Shown: positions 27,769 through 36,835, counted from the stretch's first letter. The stretch is 44,394 bases of DNA from Acidimicrobiaceae bacterium (GCA_028820455.1 JAPPJC010000058.1:1-44394); one strand, 5' to 3'. Program-made: numbers and translations. Notes: a model not told the origin generated them from the letters alone.

Positions 27769-28431
27769 ATGAATCCAGACGCACAAATGCAAAAGAGACT
27801 GAATGGCCTTCTTGATAAGGGGAAAGAGGTAATAGCGACTCACAAGCCGAATCCACCAGGATTCATTAGTCCTCATTCATATGTAGACACTGCCCTATAT
27901 GCAGAGTGGAGAAATCAAACACTGGTGTGTCTTACAGATATCTTCGGTTCTACTCATACCTACACAAAGAATTTTGAGTCCCGTGTATCGGATAGCTCTT
28001 ATATGAGTAACGTAAAAGCAGGATTGGGAATCCTCCAAGCAGCTTCAAAGGATATAGAGGACGGATATCTCACAACACTGGAGAAAATGGTGGTTGCCGA
28101 AGTTTTCTCAGACTTACTTGATCAGGCTGATCATTTACTTAAGCACGGATACTACATACCTGCCGCATCACTTACAGGCGCGATTCTTGAGAACGGTTTG
28201 CGTGCACTCGCTAAACAAAAGAACATACCTGTCAAAACCAAAGATAATCTCACCACACTCAACAACAAACTTGCAGCTAAAAACACTTATAGTAGACTTC
28301 GTCAGAAGCAAGTGGCTGTCTGGATTGATGTGCGCAATGCCGCAGACCACGGTGAATTCGCAAAGGTGACTAAAAATGACGTGGCTGAACTCGTGAGAGG
28401 CGTGCAGAACTTTCTAGCAGAAGAGACGTAG
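27769..28431 (+). CDS. HEPN-domain protein, candidate ribonuclease
   Basis: A 220-aa helical protein. Near the C-terminus VRNAADHGEF gives R189-X4-H194, the RX4-6H signature of HEPN RNases. The preceding helix pattern (PAASLTGAILENGLRALAKQ, then LNNKL) fits a HEPN fold of the DUF4145/AbiV-like kind. I chose the ATG at 27769 because AGGA precedes it at 5-6 nt; the frame opens earlier at GTG 27718, directly after the previous stop. It follows the PrrC/RloC-like gene by about 50 bp and is probably co-transcribed with it, either as a second effector or as an accessory. Confidence 0.7.
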   Translation: MNPDAQMQKRLNGLLDKGKEVIATHKPNPPGFISPHSYVDTALYAEWRNQTLVCLTDIFGSTHTYTKNFESRVSDSSYMSNVKAGLGILQAASKDIEDGYLTTLEKMVVAEVFSDLLDQADHLLKHGYYIPAASLTGAILENGLRALAKQKNIPVKTKDNLTTLNNKLAAKNTYSRLRQKQVAVWIDVRNAADHGEFAKVTKNDVAELVRGVQNFLAEET

Positions 28432-28641
28432 CCGCTCCGATCGATAGAGCTCCCAAAGCAACCTGGCCTCTCCAAACGAATTAAAATAAATCCCAAAAAA
28501 GAAAACCATCAGACAAACTTTGACAGTCTGAACAGGAAAAGGGTGGAGAACGATCAGATAATCAAGGTGTATGGTTTTAACTGCAGTAATTCTGTGCTTT
28601 GTTGGTGAATCATCTGAATTGGAGAGGTGAGAGACGGTAGG

Positions 28642-28884
28642 ATGTATGTGTTTGACCGTACTTTCTTAGAAATCCCGTGCCCGCAATGCAGTTACGAAGT
28701 TGACACTCAGTATCGACTAGTACTGTTGGAGGATTTTGTTTTCTGCCCATGTTGTAAGATACGTATACAATTCTCGGATGACCAGGCAAGTGGGCACAGA
28801 GCACGCCAGAGCATCCACTATGCTTTAGCGAAATTCCAGAAAGAGATCAAGAATCTCAACAAGACTCTCACCATCAATATCTAG
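28642..28884 (+). CDS. Small zinc-ribbon protein
   Basis: An 80-aa protein with two cysteine pairs, C13-PQ-C16 and C35-PC-C38, spaced as in a zinc ribbon, then a charged helical tail. GGAGAGGTGAG lies about 10 nt before the ATG. A GTG at 28627 in the same frame overlaps that site and is less likely. The stop is 8 bp before the nuclease gene, so the two form an operon. Its job may be to bind nucleic acid or assist the nuclease. No named family recognised. Confidence 0.65.
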   Translation: MYVFDRTFLEIPCPQCSYEVDTQYRLVLLEDFVFCPCCKIRIQFSDDQASGHRARQSIHYALAKFQKEIKNLNKTLTINI

Positions 28885-28892
28885 GAGTACGG

Positions 28893-29864
28893 ATGCAGTA
28901 TCTACGTGACTTGCGCGTGCGCTTGCAACAACGCAAAAATCGTGTGTATAGAACAGACGCCCAACATTATAAGACAGAACTACAATTGTTCCTCCAGTTC
29001 CTCAACAAGAATACTTATCTCAACGCTTTGTTGTGCACGCTGAACGCCACCGAAGAAGCGGATTTCGAAGAATGGAAAGAGACCGACGGCAAATCTCGTA
29101 ATATTACGTTTCCGCCTTCGGAAACGACTAGGGCGAAACTCTGCTTTGGCATTCTAAAGGAATGTGCGTATGACCCGGAAGAGCACGCAGCGATTAGATG
29201 GGCAGGTCGATTCAGCCACGAACATAATCTAAACGAGATGCTCGGTGACTTAAATGAAGCCGTGCTGGAACCATTCGTTAATTTTCTTGATGATCGGATT
29301 GACGATACTGGTAATGTCTTATACCTGTTGCAACGGTTCAAGCTGAAGACTGAGTGGTTCAGGCAACAAGAATTGCGACAAACGTACTTTTGTAACACTG
29401 CTTCAGGTGAGAGAAACCTCGACCGTGTGTTGCGAGAGGCACTCTTTGACGGAGGTGTAGACTTTCCATTCTCGCAACCTAATTCACCGTCAGGACGAGC
29501 AGATGTGATCAACCTTGACGACGCGGATGATCCGCTAGTCCTTGAAGTCAAAGTCTTTGACCCAGATCAAGGCAGAGGGAAGAATCATTTACGCCAAGGC
29601 TTCCATCAAGTTCTGCGTTACGCCAACGATTATCAGCAGAATGTCGGCTATCTCGTGGTGTTCAATTGTTCGGGCAATCAGTTGGTCTGGCCGTCCAACT
29701 CGTCTGACAGCGAATTCCCACCGAGAATTGTGCACGACGATAAAACGTTTTTCTTGCTCTCTATTGATATCGGAACGAACCGAAAATCCGCAAGCAAAGA
29801 AAGGCCGTCGGGCCGATACACGATTTCACGCAACGAGTTGATCGGTCAAGATAAGAGCGTTTGA
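28893..29864 (+). CDS. PD-(D/E)XK nuclease-fold protein, unknown family
   Basis: A 323-aa protein. Residues about 200-225 read SGRADVINLDDADDPLVLEV-K: an aspartate, a short strand turn, then E-V-K, the PD-(D/E)XK catalytic arrangement. The following helix contains LRQGFHQVLRYANDY with the glutamine and tyrosine often seen after that core. The N-terminal 180 residues are helical and charged with no known motif. AGGAG lies 6 nt before the ATG. It pairs with the zinc-ribbon gene. A restriction-type or abortive-infection nuclease is the likely role; the substrate is unknown. Confidence 0.7.
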   Translation: MQYLRDLRVRLQQRKNRVYRTDAQHYKTELQLFLQFLNKNTYLNALLCTLNATEEADFEEWKETDGKSRNITFPPSETTRAKLCFGILKECAYDPEEHAAIRWAGRFSHEHNLNEMLGDLNEAVLEPFVNFLDDRIDDTGNVLYLLQRFKLKTEWFRQQELRQTYFCNTASGERNLDRVLREALFDGGVDFPFSQPNSPSGRADVINLDDADDPLVLEVKVFDPDQGRGKNHLRQGFHQVLRYANDYQQNVGYLVVFNCSGNQLVWPSNSSDSEFPPRIVHDDKTFFLLSIDIGTNRKSASKERPSGRYTISRNELIGQDKSV

Positions 29865-29891
29865 GTATCCTATATTTTGTACTTGTACTAC

Positions 29892-29979
29892 ATCCCAGCT
29901 TTAGTGTCTGCTTATCCATGTTGGAGACACACCTGCAAATCTGCTAATTTACATATTTTCATATACTAAAGGGTGGGAT
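29892..29979. other. Nested inverted repeats between convergent genes
   Basis: The outer arms are ATCCCAGCTTTAGT (29892-29905) and ACTAAAGGGTGGGAT (29965-29979). An inner hairpin has GTGTCT (29904-29909) pairing with AGACAC (29925-29930). It lies in the 200-bp gap between convergent genes, so it could act as a bidirectional transcription terminator, although it lacks a clean T-run. Confidence 0.35.
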
Positions 29980-30067
29980 CGCCATCTGCCTCTTCTGAAC
30001 TCGTCTATTTGGAGTGCAAGGTATCCAGAAACACAAAAATACAAGACTCCACGAATGGATTGTTGGA

Positions 30068-31666
30068 TCAGACAAAGCCTCTTTCTTTGGCCTGAAGCCA
30101 TATGAACACAACTGAGTCAGCGCAGGCCCCTGCGAGGTTTGTCGTCATATCATAGGAGAGAAATTTGTGCCGATGGGTCACAAGGTTTCGGGCTGCTACA
30201 GCTATCACGAGTGTTTTCGCGATGAAGTCATGGTCTTTGCAGTCCGATGTTTGGATTGATTGGGCGAGCATCAGGACTTTCTGATCAAGAGGCTTCTCTT
30301 TGTCTTTATCCGAGGTTGCCCCTTCGCTTATCAGTGATTGGAACTGAGCCAGCCAACAGGACTTCTGCCCAATGGCCTCAATCAACTTAGCGAGACTCTT
30401 TCCATGATGAGGTTCCTGTGTAGCATCCAAGATACCCCGAACAAGTTGCTCAACAGCGAGAGCAAGAGGCCGGAGCCTGCGATGAAAGAACCCAGGGTAG
30501 CGGTCGTGTTGTCTCTCGGTACCGGTATAGGAGTAGTTCTGAAGGCCGGTGAGGACTTCATAAAGATCGTGTTCCAGACAAAACTCAACAATCTCCTGGG
30601 GAATATCTGACAGGTCGCTGGCGTCTAAAGGGTTTCTCGCTCCAATGCTGTCCTGGAGTATATACGTAAGGTTTCGTTGTGCTTCTTGGACTGTAGTTTC
30701 AACAGGATCAAGTCGTCGGAGCGTGTTCGCCAGATTTTCTCCTACGTGTCTTTCCGCAGCAGCGAGGAATCCGTCCCCTTCGTGACCAAACCCATAGTCA
30801 GCAAAACGCACCGCATCCCAGAGATATTGTTCCGCGTCTTCAGCCAACGAAATACGCTCATTAGAGCGATGCTCCTCAATCAACTGAGTAAGTTCGTGGA
30901 CGAACTTAAAAAATGACGATTCGTCAATACCAGAAGCACACAAAGCGCGCTGTGTTCGCTGGGTCAAAAGTTCCTGAAGTTTGTTGTGGGCCGACTCGGA
31001 TAACATCTGACCGGTGGGGACGGAAAGAAACGCTTCCTGATAGGCGGCCTGTTTAGCAAAACCGTATAAAGTCAGTGCATTGTAGCCAACCGCCATGCCG
31101 TTGAGTGTGCGAAACCTTTCTGTATCGTCGGGCAACCGGTAGAATTCCCGAAAGTCATGCGATTCGGGTAGTTCCCGTAGAAACGGCGCACGCTCGTAGT
31201 AACGACGTTGGCGGAGCTGTTCGACAACGTGAACTTGCCAGGAAGCATAATACCGCTCGACCGTATTTTGATACATGGCATCTCCGTCTGGGAGATTCAC
31301 AGGAATCCTGTCGCTGTCCCAAGGACGGAAGGTCGTACAATCGGGTATCACCAGACACGGGTTGTCTCGTTCCTGTTCCCGGTCGAACGGGTGTATTCCA
31401 TCTTCGGGAAGCACGGGAAATACATCAAGCCGTCGCCATTCATCTGGTGGCTCCAAATCATCCAGGTTGCTAAGCGGAACACGACGGGACTTTTCTGCCA
31501 GCGCAATAGCATGCGGAGTTGGCATGCGGGTACACGCAACCGGTAGCAGGAGTTGATGTCGTTCGTAGAATTCAAGCTCCTTCTCATTTAAGTGTCCGAC
31601 CTTGAGAGCAGAAGCATGAGAAATAAAATTCTGTATCGCGAGAAATCGTCTACCGTATTGTCTCAT
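30068..31666 (-). CDS. 532-aa protein with C-terminal HEPN-like motif
   Basis: I recognise no named family over most of its length. Near the C-terminus AARNLVTHRHKF gives R493-X4-H498, the HEPN ribonuclease signature, in a predicted helix pair typical of Apea/Abi-type HEPN domains. The rest is rich in charged residues and apparently soluble, with no membrane segment or signal peptide. The N-terminal 60 residues include a FYERHQLLLPV stretch that faintly recalls a MerR winged helix. The gene stands alone, convergent with the nuclease pair and 86 bp downstream of the CoiA-like gene on the same strand. A single-gene abortive-infection RNase is the simplest guess. Confidence 0.55.
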   Translation of the reverse strand: MRQYGRRFLAIQNFISHASALKVGHLNEKELEFYERHQLLLPVACTRMPTPHAIALAEKSRRVPLSNLDDLEPPDEWRRLDVFPVLPEDGIHPFDREQERDNPCLVIPDCTTFRPWDSDRIPVNLPDGDAMYQNTVERYYASWQVHVVEQLRQRRYYERAPFLRELPESHDFREFYRLPDDTERFRTLNGMAVGYNALTLYGFAKQAAYQEAFLSVPTGQMLSESAHNKLQELLTQRTQRALCASGIDESSFFKFVHELTQLIEEHRSNERISLAEDAEQYLWDAVRFADYGFGHEGDGFLAAAERHVGENLANTLRRLDPVETTVQEAQRNLTYILQDSIGARNPLDASDLSDIPQEIVEFCLEHDLYEVLTGLQNYSYTGTERQHDRYPGFFHRRLRPLALAVEQLVRGILDATQEPHHGKSLAKLIEAIGQKSCWLAQFQSLISEGATSDKDKEKPLDQKVLMLAQSIQTSDCKDHDFIAKTLVIAVAARNLVTHRHKFLSYDMTTNLAGACADSVVFIWLQAKERGFV

Positions 31667-31752
31667 GGCTATAGTCGGTAATTTGAATACCGCGAGTATT
31701 GGTGGTTACTTTGCCAGGTAATCATACGAATTCAACATCTGTTAGCAAGAGA

Positions 31753-32766
31753 TCATGGATCATAGAAATGTCTCCGACAAGAAATACCGTTGTCTTCCAA
31801 TATATCTTCAAGTAGGTGCAGCAAATGTCCTCTTATGGCTTCATCTAAAGGCTTAGTTTTATCGATTTGGAAAGCATAAATAGCAGGCACGCATTCGACT
31901 TCCCATATTTTTAAAATATCGGTACCACCTAGATCAGCGTACAGATCCCAACCTCTCACTCTGTATTTTAGAAGTGTTGGTCTACTCGATTGTTGTTGAA
32001 ATCCTAACTCTGCCAATTTTCGAGCATAAGCTTGCACTTTCTGCCGAGTTTTGTGATATAAAAAATTGCCAAACTTGTCTTCTGTTATAGGCTGCACATA
32101 ATTCGATCTCGAATTGCCTTTTTTCATATTTTTAAGCAGAGATTGAGCCAACTGCGAAATTGATGAACATTCACTGGAAAAATCGTTGCATATGTAACAT
32201 CTCGGGTCAGGGCATGGATAGTTATGTATATCATTAACATCTATTACACCTATACGTAGATCGTTTAAATCATCGAGATCAGATATATGCACTTCGAGAA
32301 CTGGTATTCCTGATTCCAAGACCATCTTCTCGGGTTTGTGAGTAACTACAATCTCAAATATGACAACAGGCTGGTTAGAAGCCAAGCAAACGACGTCGGG
32401 GCGGATGTTCTTATCCGACCAGAGATACTCGACTTCTACAGCATCAATAATCTTTCGGTTGAGTAGATCCTTATCATGTCGCATACCATCATCAGGACAG
32501 ATCCACTGAATAGGCAAAGAGCTACCACTATCCATGGCATCATGAATACGCTCTCTCAAGATCAATTTAGCGGTGCTATGCAACCAACTTTCGCAGGCTG
32601 GCGCAGGTGCCAAATGAGCAAAGTGATGCTGCTTGATCGCCCCTTTCCTAGCCACCAAAGGGGCATCGCATCCAGCACACTTCAATCCACATGCTTTACC
32701 TCTTGGGACATCATCAACGTGCAGTACACGACCAGAAGCATCAATTCCGTAAGGTATGAGCAACAT
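31753..32766 (-). CDS. CoiA-like nuclease
   Basis: A 337-aa protein. The N-terminus has a CoiA-type zinc site, C30-AG-C33 followed by K-Q-H47-H48-FA-H51. The central domain has RPDVV (D124) and, after a strand turn, FE138-I-V, a PD-(D/E)XK-like core in which the usual lysine is replaced by valine, as in some CoiA relatives. A second cysteine cluster (CPDPRCYIC) lies near residue 200. CoiA proteins are linked to natural competence in Firmicutes, but many relatives sit in variable or defence regions, which fits this context. A TATATA box lies 7 nt before the ATG. Confidence 0.7.
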   Translation of the reverse strand: MLLIPYGIDASGRVLHVDDVPRGKACGLKCAGCDAPLVARKGAIKQHHFAHLAPAPACESWLHSTAKLILRERIHDAMDSGSSLPIQWICPDDGMRHDKDLLNRKIIDAVEVEYLWSDKNIRPDVVCLASNQPVVIFEIVVTHKPEKMVLESGIPVLEVHISDLDDLNDLRIGVIDVNDIHNYPCPDPRCYICNDFSSECSSISQLAQSLLKNMKKGNSRSNYVQPITEDKFGNFLYHKTRQKVQAYARKLAELGFQQQSSRPTLLKYRVRGWDLYADLGGTDILKIWEVECVPAIYAFQIDKTKPLDEAIRGHLLHLLEDILEDNGISCRRHFYDP

Positions 32767-32782
32767 TATGACCTATATAGAT

Positions 32783-32812
32783 AGCTGTACTAGACTTCTT
32801 TACTAGACAGCT
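32783..32812. promoter_or_regulatory. Inverted repeat upstream of the CoiA-like gene
   Basis: AGCTGT (32783-32788) and ACAGCT (32807-32812) face each other, and within them TACTAGAC occurs twice as a direct repeat (32788-32795, 32801-32808). It lies 17 bp from the CoiA-like start, in a good position for an operator. Confidence 0.35.
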
Positions 32813-33246
32813 CTGCTGAACAGGCCTCTAGCGGACGAAGTGAGCACGGTGATCTCTTCTACACAGCTCATGATACCCCTCTACTATCTGCAGTCAGCAT
32901 GTTGGTGCCTTCGGGTTGGTGCTCAGTTGCGGATTGGACATCCCACCAGTAGACGAACACAGTTGAACAACAGGCCGTTTCACAGGATCATCACATCATC
33001 AACATCAATCGAACAGCTGATCTTGCCATGATCGAAATAGGTTTCTAGTCATGAGTTGTTTCCTATATGACTAATGAATGCCGATGGTTGTGCCGGTATG
33101 CCACTATTAAGCCGTTCGGCACAGGCCAAGTGGTCTGTCCGTATTTTACAAACGAGCTGTGACACAACCAGAAGGCCATGGCTCCCGAGAATCGTTCTGA
33201 CAGAGTATTCACCTGGGAGCCTTGTCTGAGATGGAGAAACGACCCT
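32813..33246. other. Gene-poor spacer
   Basis: About 430 bp between the CoiA-like gene and the DUF1828 relic. I see only short unconvincing frames, no RNA gene, and no clear homology to the other relics in the window. Confidence 0.5.
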
Positions 33247-33686
33247 ATGAAACCTTCCCGCTTATGCGAATCTTTGAATGACAGCCTTTCTATGCTTTTT
33301 CAGTGTACGTGTACGCTCACCGAGCGCGGAGCTGTTCGTGTGAGGACTCCGTTCATGTATCCAGAGATGGAGACATTATTGATGTGTTCGTGGAACCCAC
33401 GGACGAAACGTATTCCGTGACCGACTACGGGGAAGCTCTCGGCTGGCTTCAGCTTCAAAGTTTCAGCGACAAATTAACACCGAACCAGCGTGTCATGATT
33501 GAAGACATATGTATGACGCTAGGAATACAGTTTGATATGGGAGGGTTGAAACTCACCGGTGTTGACGAGTCTCCGCTGGGAGATACAATTCATCGTCTAG
33601 GCCAGGCGAGCGTACGAGTATCCGACATCTGGCTCACTCTTCGCAATAGTGCTGTGGTTGACGTAGCCGATGAAGTCGAACAGTGA
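33247..33686 (+). pseudogene. DUF1828 gene with one frameshift
   Basis: The N-terminal part (MKPSRLCESLNDSLSML through RVRTPF) runs in one frame from an ATG at 33247. The rest (RDGDIIDVFVEPTDETYSVT, DYGEALGWLQL and onward to VADEVEQ) is in the neighbouring frame. Together they form a normal DUF1828 protein of about 145 codons, with the family's TPF...DGD...TDYG pattern, so a single indel near 33362 breaks the gene. DUF1828 proteins are often found with toxin-antitoxin-like partners. Its stop at 33684-33686 abuts the end of the convergent DUF4365 gene with no gap. Copies of its parts occur at 36948-37064 and 43915-43950. Confidence 0.7.
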
Positions 33687-36578
33687 TCACAGTAAGGAAT
33701 GTCGGCTTGTTTTTGATCTTTGCATAAGGTCTTCCGCTCGGCGTCGGATGCGTGCTGCGGGGTGGCCCTGCAAGTGGGTGACGAGTTCTTCGCTTGTGTC
33801 GTTGAGTGGTGGAGGATCGAAGGATAGGCCGCTGATCAGTTTATTTGGTAGATACACGCTATTGGAGTGCGCGACGTGGCGTGCGAGTTTTGCAGTAAGC
33901 ATATCGGATGTTCGGGCCACAAGTTTGCCGATGCTGAGTGCTGCTTCGAGACGAACCAGAGGATGGGGGTCATGAATCAGCTGTGTGAGGATGGGTCGCA
34001 TGCAGGGGCAGTACCCAAGTCCGAGTAGCAGGGCAGCGTTTGTTCGATGTTGACGGGATCCGAGTGCGAGTCGGGCCACTGCGGAGTCGGCTTCATCGGC
34101 ATTTATGGCACCGAGAGCGACAGCGACAACTATGTCTGCACCAGCCATGTCGGTCCTGGACCAAAATCCCTCCCGGGCGGTAGCTATGGCGTCAAGGTTG
34201 GCGATGATCAGTTTTCGCTCGGATGTGGACACAAGATCAGCTTGTGTTGCGAGTTGTATACACATAGCACTCTTTTGGTCTGCGATGGCAAGCGGTTCGC
34301 TCAGGACCTCATGCACAACGGGCCACCGGGCTTTGTCGGGGAATTTCAGGTTGAGAAACACCAGCGCGCGAAGAGTATCGACACTGCCGGAATTGTACCG
34401 GCCCTCTCTCACCTCTGACAGGATCTTTTGGGTTCGTTCATCAAGGACAGAGATGGGCGCGGTGGCTTCAACGTCGGAGAGGAACTTCACATCAGTGAGT
34501 TCATAGAATGCGGCTAGGTCGCCTTCTGTAGCCTGAGACTTGAGACAGTCTCGAGCTTCGGTGACACCGTTGGCGGCGAGCCATCCCAGAATCCGGGTGC
34601 CGATGTATGACTGTTCCCCGAAGGCGGTCTCAGTCAGTGCTGAGCGACCAGAGTCCTCAACGCTGTGGATGATCAGCCAGTCAAGCTGCTTCGCGAGATC
34701 CCGGGCTATGACATCGGGCAAGTTGGAGGATTGAGTGGCGATGAACTCTGCGATGCTGTTGTGAGTATCGGGTGCTGCTGCGGGCATAAGACTCGCCATG
34801 GCCTTGTAGACGGCCCAACTAACGACAACTGCCGGCTGATAACGCTCTGTAAACTCCGCGATACCATCGCCGACAATATGAGACATCCAAACGAGCATCT
34901 CCCCGACGGCATCTTCACTGAGCAGATCTCCGGCAATCTCAAGTGCCACGAAATTGGTGGAGACGGTCGTGCGTGTCCACGCGTCGACCCTCGACGCGTG
35001 GATGTCGTCTGGTTTTGCAGCGGAACTGGTTGATACGGTCGTACCCGTCCACCTATCGACACCTATGCGTGACACCACCGGCACGACGGTATCAATGGGC
35101 CCGTTCAACATCAGATGGCTGAATGCGAGCCGCAGAGAGTTGACGTCACCGCTGCGAAGAAGCGCGTCAAGCCCTTCGGTCAACTCGTTCTTCTCGTTGT
35201 TGGATCCTGTAGCATGCTGGATCCTCAGTCGTGCGCGAAGCGACGTGAACGTCTCCCATGCAACGTGCTCACCAACTAAATCAGCGCATAACGCCGCACC
35301 GAACAACTCCAACCCACCATGGTTCTGATTCCCTACGGCTACGATGGTGATGGAGAGTTCCTGCGCCCACTGTCTGAACCCTGCATTCACAGCACTGGCG
35401 AGACCCCAACCGGCCAGCTGCGACTGCCACCACGAAACTTGAGTATCCGACACGGCAACAGCGGACTCATGGTCGTGATCTTCCATCGGTGAGGTGATGA
35501 ACAGATGCCGCTCGGCTGCGGTCGCGATCTCGCTCGCGGTGACATCGCCGCTGTGGCCGGCAAGCAGTTCGCGTGCTTGAAGAGCGTCGTCGCGACAGCT
35601 CTCCAAATCACCTATCTCGACACTGAAACGCGTTCGTTGCACCAGCACCCACGCACGATCAACCGAGTCCATCTCTTCGTCCTCTACCAGAGACGTCAGA
35701 ACCGCAGCCGCATCACGATGACGCTGCAACCGCGCCAGAGCACACGCCACGAACACACCGCTAGCAGCCGCCGAACTCCTATCCGGTGTTGATTCGAACA
35801 CCGCCTCAAGCGATGAGACCGAGTCCGTCAACGCCCAATCCCAGATCGCCGCCACGAACCGCCACCCCCAGTCACCAGCAGCATCAGGATCCTCAGGATC
35901 GGGCACTTCCTGATGACGCCTGGAACGATTCTTGAGATCTCCGAACCGCCCCAGTGCGAGCAGCGCGACACCCTCCACTGCGTTAATAGGCTCCTCGGAG
36001 TTCGGATGCGGAGCCACGAGCCGGGGTGCGATCAATGCATACCTCAGCTCACACCCCGCGGGCACAATCCCGAGCCGAGGGCCCGAAATGGTACCCTCAA
36101 AGGAGAACGGCGCGTTCCCCGATAGAGCGACATCGCGCAAGGCACCTGCGTTCTCATCATCAATTGTCTGGCTCGCTGGCACAAAGATCTTGCAGCCCTT
36201 ACCGGTCGACTCCACCGCCGTCCGCGTGACATGCGCCCAGTACGAAACATGACTATCTAAATTATGCAACACTATGAGATGCGGGGCGTTGTAGTTCGTC
36301 CAATGGTCGAAGTGTTTCGAGGTAGGTTCGTAGTACCACCAGCCGTCCTGGCCGTCCTTCTTGCCAGACTTCTCAAAGTAGCTTGGGCCAGTCTTGACCT
36401 GCACACCCAGAACGCATCTCAATAATTCACGGTTCTCGGCGGTAGCCTCCACCCACAGATCGGTTCCGACATCGCTCTCGGCATTTGATGCGGGGCCCCA
36501 GCCGATTTTACTGAAAGCCCCCATCACGGCGTACTGACCCGTGTTTCCGTCGCTCATCGATTCCGGCAAGTATGTCAT
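33687..36578 (-). CDS. DUF4365 nuclease-like domain with long helical-repeat tail
   Basis: About 963 aa. Residues 15-125 are a DUF4365 domain of the PD-(D/E)XK superfamily: SDVGTDLWVE (D40) then LGVQVKTG (Q60-V-K62), with the Q-X-K variant common in this family, followed by WWYYEP and YWAHV. The remaining 800 residues are helical. The last 120 look like HEAT repeats (DPHPLVRLEAALSIGKLVAR), and the middle may be TPR-like. I chose the ATG at 36578 because GAGGGG precedes it by 8 nt; the frame also opens at GTG 36608. DUF4365 fused to repeat scaffolds is typical of single-gene defence proteins, the repeats probably sensing a trigger. It is flanked by direct copies of the DUF1828 3' end. Confidence 0.75.
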   Translation of the reverse strand: MTYLPESMSDGNTGQYAVMGAFSKIGWGPASNAESDVGTDLWVEATAENRELLRCVLGVQVKTGPSYFEKSGKKDGQDGWWYYEPTSKHFDHWTNYNAPHLIVLHNLDSHVSYWAHVTRTAVESTGKGCKIFVPASQTIDDENAGALRDVALSGNAPFSFEGTISGPRLGIVPAGCELRYALIAPRLVAPHPNSEEPINAVEGVALLALGRFGDLKNRSRRHQEVPDPEDPDAAGDWGWRFVAAIWDWALTDSVSSLEAVFESTPDRSSAAASGVFVACALARLQRHRDAAAVLTSLVEDEEMDSVDRAWVLVQRTRFSVEIGDLESCRDDALQARELLAGHSGDVTASEIATAAERHLFITSPMEDHDHESAVAVSDTQVSWWQSQLAGWGLASAVNAGFRQWAQELSITIVAVGNQNHGGLELFGAALCADLVGEHVAWETFTSLRARLRIQHATGSNNEKNELTEGLDALLRSGDVNSLRLAFSHLMLNGPIDTVVPVVSRIGVDRWTGTTVSTSSAAKPDDIHASRVDAWTRTTVSTNFVALEIAGDLLSEDAVGEMLVWMSHIVGDGIAEFTERYQPAVVVSWAVYKAMASLMPAAAPDTHNSIAEFIATQSSNLPDVIARDLAKQLDWLIIHSVEDSGRSALTETAFGEQSYIGTRILGWLAANGVTEARDCLKSQATEGDLAAFYELTDVKFLSDVEATAPISVLDERTQKILSEVREGRYNSGSVDTLRALVFLNLKFPDKARWPVVHEVLSEPLAIADQKSAMCIQLATQADLVSTSERKLIIANLDAIATAREGFWSRTDMAGADIVVAVALGAINADEADSAVARLALGSRQHRTNAALLLGLGYCPCMRPILTQLIHDPHPLVRLEAALSIGKLVARTSDMLTAKLARHVAHSNSVYLPNKLISGLSFDPPPLNDTSEELVTHLQGHPAARIRRRAEDLMQRSKTSRHSLL

Positions 36579-36674
36579 GAAGATTCCCCTCGAAAAATCC
36601 GCGAACACTGGATCATAACCAAGTCAAGCCTCTTTCCCACCAACAGTTCGTTGATAGTGTGCCGCCGTTGAGCA

Positions 36675-36705
36675 CACATCGCATCGCCCTATGCCACGCG
36701 ATGTG
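36675..36705. promoter_or_regulatory. 8-bp inverted repeat upstream of the DUF4365 gene
   Basis: CACATCGC (36675-36682) and GCGATGTG (36698-36705) are perfect inverted arms around a 15-nt loop, about 100 bp upstream of the DUF4365 start. It may be an operator or a weak terminator. Confidence 0.35.
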
Positions 36706-36734
36706 CACAGACCAAGGCGAGAGGCAGCGCGACC

Positions 36735-36835
36735 TAGCAGTAGCTCGGGGCTGCACTATGCGTGAACCAACCCGCCGCCACTAACTTCTCGCAAAGCGGC
36801 ACTATCTGGCAGTAGTCAGGGGTCTGCACCATGTT
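36735..36835. repeat. Imperfect 27-bp direct repeat
   Basis: CTAGCAGTAGCTCGGGGCTG (from 36735, continuing CACTATG) recurs as CTGGCAGTAGTCAGGGGTCT (from 36807, continuing GCACCATG). The two lie 72 bp apart in the noncoding spacer upstream of the DUF4365 gene. Confidence 0.35.

Noticed and set aside
33303-33686. An intact 127-aa DUF1828 gene from 33303
   Set aside because: The N-terminal DUF1828 sequence is in the neighbouring frame from 33247, so this start is an artefact of the frameshift.
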